From: Hygrocybe punicea
Lineage: Eukaryota > Basidiomycota > Agaricomycetes > Agaricales > Hygrophoraceae
Direction of reading: 5' to 3'
Assembly (NCBI GenBank): GCA_963556145.1
Contig: OY744466.1
Span: 868,001 to 932,000, forward strand
DNA: 64,000 nucleotides
Notes under the pieces: generated by a model
What the model was told of the DNA's origin: nothing
What the model saw: only the letters and a program-made list of their open reading frames with translations
Database searches by the model: none
Shown: positions 56,054-64,000 of the stretch, piece by piece
How positions within the stretch are numbered: the stretch's first letter is position 1
Layout of the letters: each line of letters starts with the position of its first letter
Position numbers and translations under genes: made by a program

Positions 56054-59000
56054 TAGTACACGAGGTGATCGGGGTTAACGGGATGATCGTGGGTGAAGGA
56101 GGAAGGGAGAAGAGAAAAACGATGTGGAGTGGAAATATCATATTCGTGGGAAAGGGCGGCGGAAGGGATCGGTGATGGGAGGTGATAGCAATGGATAATG
56201 GGGAAGGCGTAAGGACAGATTTTTTTGCGAGAGTTGAAATCGAGGTTGCCGAATCCGGTGGTGTCGGTAATCTGGGCGGGGGCGATAATAGGGGAAGAGA
56301 TTTCGATGATAGAGGTAACGGCATCAATGGGAGCGGTTTCATAGAGGTATGCGTGTGTGATGCCGGGAGGAAAAAGATATTTACGGAATTCGTGGTTTTT
56401 AGAACCGTCGAGGATGAGGGCAGCATTGTGGGGATAAATAGCGAGTAAAATGGAGGAAGAAGAGAAAGGAGGGATAACGGAAGGGGGAAGAGTGAAAAGG
56501 GAACGAAGTGATAAAGAAGAAGGAGCACGGGGATGTAATTTATGGAAATCGTCGACGAGATCTTGGCAGTAAGCGGTTTCGGATGCGGGGATCCAAGAAT
56601 CTTCGTCGCGGGGGTAATCGAGCCAATGCACTAAATAATATGACTTGTTACGGCGTATACGGGAATCAAGGATGTGTTCTATTTCGTAATGATCGTCATT
56701 GTCGATGATTTCAGGAGGGGGTCGAAGATGATATTTTTGTTGGATGGGAGAAGAAGGAGGTCGGAATGGGGAGAGGAGAGCGACATTGAATATGGGGAAG
56801 ATTTTCCAGGTTTTCGGTAATTTCAGTTTGTACGATGAAGAACCGATTTTGTCGAGAACGGTGAACGGACCGAATTGCTGATTATCGAGCTTCTTGCTAG
56901 GTCGATCTGTGGTTAAATTCTTTCCGTTTAGCCAGACTTTGTCACCAGGGGAAAAGACAATTTTCTTGACATGACTGTCATACTTATCCTTCATTGTTTG
57001 CTTCGTGACATCCGCTATTTCGCCGATCTTTTGTTGTATCGTTTTCATTCGTGTAATGAAATCATGAACGGCTTCGTTCGCGATGGGTGTGTGTATGTCA
57101 GGTACGAGGCCTGTCCACGGATGTTGTCCTTGTGTTGCAAAAAAGGGGGAAGTTTTGATGGCGGAAGATTCGTGATTGGCTAATGCAAATTCTGCGAGGG
57201 CAAGCCATTCATGCCAATCGTCTTGTTGGTAATTGGTGAAGAATCGAAGGAAAATTTCGAGTTCTTGGTTCATTCGTTCCGTTTGTCCATCAGCACGTGG
57301 ATGATATGCTGTCGTTGGGCGTCCTTTGATACCGATCAGGGAATATAATTCGGTGATAAACCGTGAGACGAAAACAGAACCGCGATCAGAGATGACAAAG
57401 CGTGGCATGCCAAAACGCTTGAAGACATGATCACGGAATAGTCGTGCCCATCCTTCTGAAGTCAATGTCGTATTTGTGGCAATAAATATGGGATGTTTCG
57501 ACCGCTTATCGACAACAACCAGAATGGCGTCAAAGCCATGTGACTCCGGTAGGGGACCAATCATGTCGACAGAAATTGTATGCCAGTTATAGGGTGGTAC
57601 GTCATGTGGGAAAAGTTGTCCAAGTTGTTTTCCACGTCGTGGTTTATTCTGCTGACATCCCGTACAACCATTGATATAACGTTCCACATCTTCGCGTATA
57701 GTTGGCCATGTTGTTGTCCGTGAAATCAACTTGATTGTTTTGTCACGGCCGGGATGGCCGGCGGTGGGATTGTCATGATGGAGGGCGATAATGTTATCGT
57801 TCGTAGGAGAAGTATGCAATATTTGTCGGATTGCTTGTTCTGGTGGGATGAACAATGAGTTAGGAAGACCAATCATACCTTTATTGTCCATTTCTTTTGG
57901 CTTGTGATCAACGCGTCGGGAAAGGAGGTCGGCTTTTCTGTTTTGTGATCCTTTGCGATACAATAGGCGAAAATTATAATCCTGCAGGAATGCGATCCAG
58001 TGAGCTTGTCGTCGAGTAAGATCTTGTGGTTTGCGGTAATATTCTAAATTTCGATGATCGGTAAAGACATCAATCTGTTCTTTTGCGCCGAGAAGGAATT
58101 GTCGCCATTCCTCAAAGCTTCGTATGATTGCGAGCAATTCCTTGTCGAATATCTGGTAATTTCGTTCAGCTGGTGTCATCGTTGTCGACATATATGCGAC
58201 AGGACGAAAAAGGCCATCGGGTTGTTCTTGCGATAAAATGGCACCAATCGCATAATCCGATGCATCGCATTCGATGGTGAATTTCCTATTAGGGACAGGC
58301 AAGACGAGGATTGGGTCGGTCGTTATGATGACTTTCAGACGATCGAATGCATTTTGTTGTTCTTCTGTCCAATCCCATTTTGCTTTTCCCGTTAATTTGT
58401 GCAACGGACTTGCAATCTGTGAGAAATTCTCAACAAAACGACGATAAAAGTTCAGAAAACCAATGAAACGTTGGAGTTCGGTCTGGTTTGTTGGGACTGG
58501 CCAATCGGTGATAGTGTTGGTCTTGACTGGATCCATTTGAACTTGTCCATGTCCGACAATGAGACCGAGATAATCGACTTTTTCTTTGTCGAATGTACAT
58601 TTCTTTGGCTTCAGGAATAGATTATTTTCGCGGAAAATCTTCAGAACCTGTTTCGTTCGTCTTTGGTTTTCTTCAAGCGATTTTGAGAAAATCAGGATGT
58701 CATCCATGTATACCAACAGCCATCCTTCACGTATCTCGTACCGAAAGATGTGATTCATCAGTCGTTGGAATGTCGGTGGTGAATTCTTCAGGCCAAAGAA
58801 CATAACTGTTGGTTCGAACAAACCTTTTGGTGTCAAAAAGGCGGCTTTGTGTTCATCACCTTTATTGATGCGGACATTGTTGAACCCCCAACGTACATCA
58901 AGTTTCGTGAAGTATTTTGCTTCAGCCAATTGATTGATGATATCGTTGATCAATGGTAACGGGTATTTGTCATCAATCGTCCATGAGTTCAACCATCGAT

Positions 59001-60339
59001 AATCTTGTATTGGTCATCGTTCTGCTGCATCTTTCTTCGACACAAAGAAAAAGGGAGAAGCATATGGTGACTTCGATGGTCGGATCCGTCCTGTCTTTAG
59101 GTTTTCGTCGAGGAATTTGTCAAGGTGTTCTTTTTCACTTGGCGACAAAGGATATAACTTGCAATCATGATGATCTGGTGCATCCGGTTTCATGGTGATC
59201 GCATGATCCCATGGTTTTCGCGCTGGTAATTCATCGAAACCGGATGGTTCAAACACGTCACAATACTCATGGTACGTCTCCGGGACCAACTCTTCGAATG
59301 TCTTTTCTTTCTGTTGTTCTTGTGCTTTTATGGCGAGTTCTGTTGATTTCGTCATGAATGAACGAAAATGTGTTGGATCCATTGTCTCTTCCATCGTTTG
59401 ATCAAACCAAAGAGGTCGTTCCCAGACTATTGTATTGAATTCTGTCGATCGTATTGTTGATGGCGCACCACAACCAGAAAGACATCGCGAGAACTTGATC
59501 TCGTTTTTGCGCCAATCAATTTCTGGATTATGCTTCTTCAGCCAATCATAGCCAAGGAAAACGTCCATCTTTGCCAATGTCGTTACGGCGAAACGAAGTA
59601 ATTCGCAATGATCTCCGAGACGCATTTGTAATTCGCAGTATTCCGTGATCTGTCCTGTCTTCGGTTGTGTTCCATCGCTCATGTAGGAATGGAATGGGTT
59701 CAGATATGGTTTTGTCGGGATGTTATGTGCTTTGACGTATCCGATATCAATAGCGCAGATGGTACAGCCACAGTCAATCAGACCCGTCATGGGATATTGT
59801 CGTCCATCTTGAGGGACAGAAACATAACCATGAACCAACAAAGCCATTCGAAGTTCGGAATCTTTTTTTGTCATAGCACGGACTGCTTCCGACGTTCGTG
59901 GTTCATGTGGTAAATCTTGTGGCATATTTTGTGTCAGCCATTGTACTGCTTCTGCAATGGGTCGTCGATTGAGTGATAAGACTAATCCTGGTGATATCTT
60001 TTCTGTCCATTGGTCGTGGATGTCAAAGTCATTCAAGAGATCAAGGGCATAACCCATCGTGGTTGAATGAATGGCAACGATTGTTTCCATCGCATTGAAT
60101 TCGGATTCAATTGTTGTCTTTCTTTTCTCTTTTGGGGGAACTGGTTTCTTTTCTTCGTCCGCAACATGGGTATCTTGCCACGTGTTGCTTTCCTCTTTCG
60201 GCTCTGGTTTCTCTGTTTGTCTCAGGTCGTTGCGGAGGACTTTGAGTTTGATGAAAACGTTATCGAATTGTTTACATACGTATACATCTTTCTCGAGTCG
60301 TGCGATCGTGGCCTCCTGCGCTTCACGTCGCTTCTTCAA
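56053..60339 (-). pseudogene. pol: Gypsy Pol (PR-RT-RNaseH-IN-chromodomain-ASCH) with one in-frame TGA
   Basis: First part (60339-59014): protease with LIDCGCTICAID, i.e. Asp-Cys-Gly instead of the usual Asp-Ser/Thr-Gly, then the start of RT (SPYASPFFFVSKKD). A TGA at 59014-59016 (between AER and PIQDYRWLN, where the frame resumes at once) breaks it. Second part (to 56053): RT with YMDDILIFS, RNase H (TIECDASDYAIGAILSQ, FTDHRNLEYY), integrase zinc finger (GCTGCQ) and catalytic DDE blocks (SVDMIGPLP, VISDRGSVF, GQTERMNQELE), then a chromodomain (IEHILDSRIRR, YYLVHWLDYPRDEDSWIPAS). After it, at about 56460-56200, comes LLAIYPHNAALILDGSKNHE followed by FRKYLFPPG and HAYLYETAPIDAVTSIIEI: an ASCH/PUA-like domain with GxKxxExR. 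The stop is probably CGA to TGA; readthrough is possible. Confidence 0.92.
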
Positions 60340-61349
60340 AAACCCTCTTGTTTCAACTTCAACGCCGTTAACTCATCCATCAATGCTGCGATTCGGGCGT
60401 TTTTGCCGTCATCGTCCTGTTGTTTCGTTGTTTGTGGTATCGTCTGCATTGATCGCACTTGTTGCCGTCCTTGTTGCTCTGGGCAATTTCGTGAAATATG
60501 TCCTGGTTGTCGACATTTGAAACATATTCCTTTCTTCATGTATTCCTGTCGCTGTTCATCGGTTAAGCGCGTAAACGCTTGTTGTCTCGGTTGGGTTCGT
60601 CGAGTGTCGACATCCATTGGAACAGATTCCGACTGCGGACGAGGTGTCGATGTTTGTTGTGGTCGGGGAGTTGTCGATGCAGTTGCTGTGTTTGGATTGT
60701 ATCGTGTTTTCATGGGTGAGTTCATGGATCGTATCTGATCCTGACGGCGTTGCCATTGTTGGTCCAACTGAACCATCTGTGTACGCCATTCTTCGACGGT
60801 GGTTGGGATCTTCATACCGGTATAGATCTGGTCGATCAGTGGTTTGTTCATATGCAGTTCGACGAGTTGAATGAGATAACTATCATTCAAGATTTCGCCG
60901 AGTCCAGCGATGCGTCGGAGAGTGTCAAACTCAATCCAAAACTCATCAGCTGTCATTTTTCCTTGGCGCAGGTCGTTCAACTTCGTCAACGCGTCCTTCT
61001 TCTGATCCGGCTTCTCGAAGTGTCGTTTGAATTCCTTGGTGAAGTCCTCCAGGGATCCGAAGTTGATGGGGGAGTGCTGTAGGGCAATGTCGACGTACTC
61101 GTCTGCCCATCGTCCAGCGAGTCCGCCTTGCAGGTACGAGAGGATAAAAAGGATTTGTTTTTCTTCACTGTCGAATGCAGCTCTGTTTGCACGGATGTAG
61201 ATGAAGGCACTGCGGAAGAATGTTTTAAATCCTTCTTTGTTCCCATCGTACTTAGTTGGCGGAGCAATATGAGATTTTGGAGGTGACGGGGCTGCGGGTG
61301 CAACAGTGGTGGTGTCTTGGGTTTCCTGATTCTCTTCGGTGTCTGACAT
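60336..61349 (-). CDS. gag: Gypsy Gag with CCHC zinc knuckle
   Basis: 337 codons from ATG 61349 (A at -3) to TGA 60336-60338. Residues about 35-200 form a retrotransposon gag capsid domain (YDGNKEGFKTFFRSAFIYIR; LAGRWADEYVD; FTKEFKRHFEKPDQKKDALT, then DLRQGKMTADEFWIEFDTLR). A Gln/Thr/Pro-rich linker follows, then a CCHC knuckle CFKCRQPGHISRNC for RNA binding and a short Gln-rich helix. It would assemble the cytoplasmic virus-like particle. The last sense codons form the frameshift site GGG-TTT-T just before the stop, joining it to pol. The frame is intact. Confidence 0.92.
   Translation of the reverse strand: MSDTEENQETQDTTTVAPAAPSPPKSHIAPPTKYDGNKEGFKTFFRSAFIYIRANRAAFDSEEKQILFILSYLQGGLAGRWADEYVDIALQHSPINFGSLEDFTKEFKRHFEKPDQKKDALTKLNDLRQGKMTADEFWIEFDTLRRIAGLGEILNDSYLIQLVELHMNKPLIDQIYTGMKIPTTVEEWRTQMVQLDQQWQRRQDQIRSMNSPMKTRYNPNTATASTTPRPQQTSTPRPQSESVPMDVDTRRTQPRQQAFTRLTDEQRQEYMKKGICFKCRQPGHISRNCPEQQGRQQVRSMQTIPQTTKQQDDDGKNARIAALMDELTALKLKQEGF
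60339..60345 (-). promoter_or_regulatory. -1 ribosomal frameshift heptamer G-GGT-TTT
   Basis: Minus strand reads GGGTTTT followed by TGA; in the gag frame it is G GGT TTT TGA, a canonical X XXY YYZ slippery heptamer. A -1 shift gives GGG TTT TTG AAG AAG and enters the pol frame, which is open from here. The open pol frame begins with TTG, not ATG, which also argues for frameshifting rather than separate initiation. Confidence 0.75.
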
Positions 61350-61588
61350 TCTGGTTTGGGTTTGGAATTGAGGTTGATGGTGAGAAGTAGTTGTTGAAGG
61401 AGGAAATGATGACGAGGGGAAAGGCGCGGTTCGGACACTAGTCTGTGTTGCGACGTATTGATCGAAGTCGTCGTCAGAGGAATCTGACGTTTCGGGTGCG
61501 AGATGATATTCGTCGCCTTGTTCTGAATCTGGAGTTCGGTATCGTCGGGGTTCCAGGATGTCTTGGTTTATTGTCGAGAGAGTGGAGA

Positions 61589-61599
61589 AAGTTTAGTAT
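61589..61599 (-). promoter_or_regulatory. Self-priming primer-binding site
   Basis: Two nt inside the 5' LTR the minus strand reads ATACTAAACTT. It is exactly complementary to AAGTTTAGTAT, minus strand 61765-61755 within the LTR. The Tf1/sushi retrotransposons prime reverse transcription with the first 11 nt of their own RNA, so this 11-nt match is a strong candidate for the same mechanism. No tRNA 3'-end complement was looked for systematically. Confidence 0.7.
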
Positions 61600-61601
61600 T
61601 A

Positions 61602-62177
61602 TGTTACGGATCGCTGTTCTTATGGCGGCGAACTCCGGCAACAATAAACCAAACAAGGATGTGTTTATGGAAGGAAGCGAATACAAGCGGATACAAGCGG
61701 ATGGAAGAGGAAAGGTATCTGGGTTTCGTGGTAGCGATCGGGGGAAGAGTAGCTATACTAAACTTAAGGATACTGACTACGAATGTCAATGATTATATAC
61801 TGGTGAACAACTTCAGGGTCGGCTTCTTCGTCATGCGTGGCTGCGTGGAGGATAAGCTCCGGGATGAACGGCGTCTTGCTTGGCTTCGTGGTCTATACGT
61901 TTTGGGGTGCCAACGAGGTGGCCAACGGCTGTGTTGCAGGTCCGGTGTCAGCAGACAGCTGATCCGATGATTATGTTGCGCGGTATTATTGAGTGCTTGA
62001 ATCAACGTGTATGATGTATCGGCGGTGATCGGATGATGAGGGTAATCATGGGGATTGGGATACTGTCGTTGGTTGTCTTCTACGATGTTCCGGACCCAGG
62101 TTATGATATTGTCTTGTGACGTCGTGTCAGGGACGTCGGGGTCGGAAGCAGGGGTTAAATCGGGGTAAAACGTAACA
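61602..62177 (-). repeat. Gypsy LTR (5' LTR in element orientation)
   Basis: 576 bp, identical to 55017-55592 except at 61655 (A for G), 62064 (T for C) and 62150 (A for G). Contains the TATA box and predicted transcription start. Confidence 0.95.
61793..61799 (-). promoter_or_regulatory. LTR TATA box (TATATAA)
   Basis: TATATAA on the minus strand, 34 nt upstream of 61765, the position where a transcript would have to start for its first 11 nt to pair with the primer-binding site. The agreement between the two independent signals supports the predicted start. Confidence 0.65.
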
Positions 62178-63108
62178 GTGCAGTTCGGTCTGCATCTGGA
62201 CGTGGTTTGGACCGCGAACCGTCCTCCTCCACCTTCAAATTTCCTCGCAAGCCACAGCGCCACATCAATTGACATGGGCCTGGGGTTGCGAGGAGTTCGG
62301 AGGGGTGGGGAGGAAGGGGGGACCTTCATTTTGCTGTGTCGCTGCTGTTGCTGTGTTGTGTTGGTGCTGCGTTGCTGCCGGCGCTGTTGTTGCTACTGCT
62401 GCCATTGCCGCTGTCACTGCTGCTGCTGCTGCTGCCGTTGGTGCTGCCATTGTTGGTGCCACCATTTTTGTTGCAGCCATGGCTGCTGCCACTGCTGCTG
62501 GGGTTGCCGTGGGGCTGCTGCCGTGTCCATGCTCGCAGGCATCATGGAGCTGTGGGGGGTAAGTATAGATAAACAATGAAATATAATAAAGACAATGTAC
62601 CTTAGCAGTGGGGGTGGCCACACCACTCCCCGCTGCATCCTTTTGTTGCTACCATCCATGGTTCTTGTCGTGGGCATTGGCATGGTTTTGGAATGGGTGC
62701 AGGCAGGCGTGGGCATGGGTGTGGGCCGTGGGGGGCTTCTTTGTGTAAGAAAATGTCAGTAAAGTAAGAAATAAACTAATTACTTACCTGTGTTGCTGTT
62801 GTTGTTCGTTGCTGTTGTTGTTGAGTTGAATTCACGTGAATTGTAAGGTCACATGACCCAAGTTCATGTGGCTTCATACAAAAAATGAGTATCTAAATGA
62901 GTATCTACGTAGGTATATAGACATTACAGTTCGCGGTTTGAACTGCGTTTGAATCCAGTTTGAAAGTCTGTGCCTTGCCGGAACTGCAAACTGAACCCGC
63001 GGTCCAGTTCAGCACTTGGCTGAACTTTAGACTGAACTTAGGGTTCAGTTTGGGGTTTGAACCGAGTTCAGATTGGTTCTGAACTGGACTACAGCAACAC
63101 TATTACAG

Positions 63109-64000
63109 TGTTATGGATCACTTCTGCAGTGGGCTCTGGCAACAATCAACTTAACTGGGAAGCAGTTTCCAGAGGAGAGAACAGCAGTTTTCATTGTTGC
63201 TTATAACTAAGACAACACTGCTAAGAGGAGGGGGGTCAAGGTCTAATGTCATTGCGAGCCATGGGGGTTACCCAAGCCAAAGGGGTCTGCCCCAAGAACC
63301 AGACTAAATGTAAGGAAAAGACAGAAGAAAAAGTCTGAACCAACAACAAGAACAGTATATATAGTGACTGGTCTTGAGGGGAGGTAAATAGAAATGCAAC
63401 CATGAAGCTACAACATGTCCAACTATACCATGTGTTCACCATGAGACAGACATGTTCTCACGATCCAACTGGAGGCCCAGGTGTCATTGAGGATAGAAGA
63501 GGTCCGGATGACTCGGATGATTTGTCATCAGATCATGTGATGTGCAGAATTGCCTATTCGCGGTCTACACTTGCTGTATTGGGCAAGTGCGCAGTCTGGC
63601 AAGTGCAATGCACAGTCGGGTCGAAGAGGGGTATCGTCCAGTGTGGGATTGGTGAAGAGAGTGTCTTGAGGTAGTGTGGATATAGTGGCAAGGTTGGTAT
63701 GAAAGAAAACAAAGGAATGTATGGAGGAAAAACCAACTAAGACAGTCAGCTAGTTGAGGTCAGACATGTGAACAGCATAAGCTGTACCGGATGATGATGT
63801 CTGTGTCAATGACATATCAAGGGGCGATGTCTTGTCCTGTCTGTGGAACAATGTGGTCTACCTGATGTTGGTATTCATCCAAGAAAGGGTATTGTTGTAA
63901 ATGAGTGTGGGAGGTATCAAGGTTACAGATGGAAAGGGATAAATGAGTGTGGGTCCAGGTTTTGAGTCATGGCACGAGTGACAAGCTGTGGGAATAAGAC
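63109..64000 (+). mobile_element. Giant LTR (copy 3), runs off the window
   Basis: Starts TGTTATGGATCACTTCTGC and follows copy 2 (11092-12758) closely for its visible 892 bp, including GGTCTTGAGGGGAGGTAAAT and the GTCGAAGAGGGGTATCGTCC-like stretch. Hence in the same orientation as copy 2. Whether it is a solo LTR or belongs to a full element cannot be seen. hAT element G sits at its left tip. Confidence 0.75.

Larger units (their letters stand above)
55017..62177 (-). mobile_element. Full-length Ty3/gypsy chromovirus-type retrotransposon, very young
   Basis: Two 576-bp LTRs (55017-55592, 61602-62177) flank gag and pol on the minus strand; GTGCA is duplicated exactly on both sides (55012-55016, 62178-62182). 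Total length 7161 bp. LTRs differ at only three positions, all CpG in the left copy and TpG/CpA in the right (55070/61655, 55479/62064, 55565/62150). The pol has protease, RT, RNase H, integrase and chromodomain, in the Ty3/gypsy order, plus an ASCH-like tail. One in-frame TGA (59014-59016) is the only pol interruption I found. The self-priming signal places it near the Tf1/sushi group. Confidence 0.95.
54892..63102. mobile_element. hAT-like element G, split by the gypsy insertion
   Basis: The left end TAGTGTGGCCGAAGTCCGG (54892) and the right end CTACAGCAACACTA (ending 63102) are family termini. The flanking 8-mers TTGCAGTG (54884-54891) and TTACAGTG (63103-63110) match at 7 of 8. The gypsy element (55017-62177 plus its TSD) lies inside; without it, G is about 1045 bp. 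The right part (62183-63102) holds a GTTGCTGCT array (62340-62530) and two minus-strand intron-like segments, 62550-62600 and 62739-62787. The right 8-mer overlaps the first bases of the giant LTR starting at 63109, so G inserted at that LTR's edge. Confidence 0.82.

Noticed and set aside
60986..61438. 150-codon minus-strand frame overlapping the gag N-terminus
   Set aside because: It begins without an ATG and overlaps clear gag capsid sequence in another frame; treated as a shadow.

Overview
The window looks like a transposon-rich stretch of a mushroom-forming basidiomycete (Agaricomycetes) genome. The evidence is 50-80 nt GT-AG introns, host genes of families typical of these fungi (DUF6533, DUF6534, DUF6532, SUR7/PalI, OXR1/TLDc), and Agaricomycete mobile DNA (KDZ and Plavaka-type transposases, Helitron, chromodomain Ty3/gypsy, copia, hAT-like elements). 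No species can be named from sequence alone.

Layout. 1-6960: a decayed minus-strand Helitron (HUH Rep, PIF1-like helicase, ubiquitin-protease-like C-terminus) split by a 1.65 kb solo LTR. 8.4-10 kb: an LTR-like piece and a KDZ transposase pseudogene, followed by a CCATGG-rich degenerate repeat and a second giant solo LTR (11092-12758). 13428-15082: a spliced DUF6533 membrane-protein gene. 17.4-24.3 kb: a DUF6532 gene, a Plavaka-type transposase with two in-frame TGA codons, and a divergent coiled-coil gene. 24526-26286: a truncated, internally deleted SPT5 copy. 28-37 kb: a mosaic of hAT-like elements with TAGTGTTG ends and 8-bp target duplications, trinucleotide arrays, minisatellites and two related solo LTRs. 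39060-44355: a DUF6534 gene interrupted inside one intron by a 3.68 kb palindromic (foldback) element. 46-50 kb: intact OXR1-like and PalI-like genes. 50.4-54.3 kb: a small hAT MITE, the 3' end of a copia element, and fragments of a DENN/Afi1-like and a Pumilio gene. 54.9-63.1 kb: a very young full-length Ty3/gypsy element nested in a hAT-like element, which itself sits at the edge of a third giant LTR.

The host genes (13.4-15.1, 39.1-44.4, 46.2-49.7 kb) are islands in the transposon sequence and have no obvious shared pathway. The two most notable items are (1) the foldback element: arms of nearly 1 kb, an inner array of about 18 copies of a 102-bp monomer that keeps long frames open on both strands, CACAG ends, a 3-bp duplication, and a position where its removal restores a 53-nt intron; and (2) the gypsy element: 3 differences in 576 bp between LTRs, a G-GGT-TTT frameshift site at the gag stop, an 11-nt self-priming signal with TATA box at the expected distance, an ASCH/PUA-like domain after the chromodomain, and a third frame linked to pol by TAATG. 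Exon boundaries are by eye; identities are from recognised motifs, not database searches.
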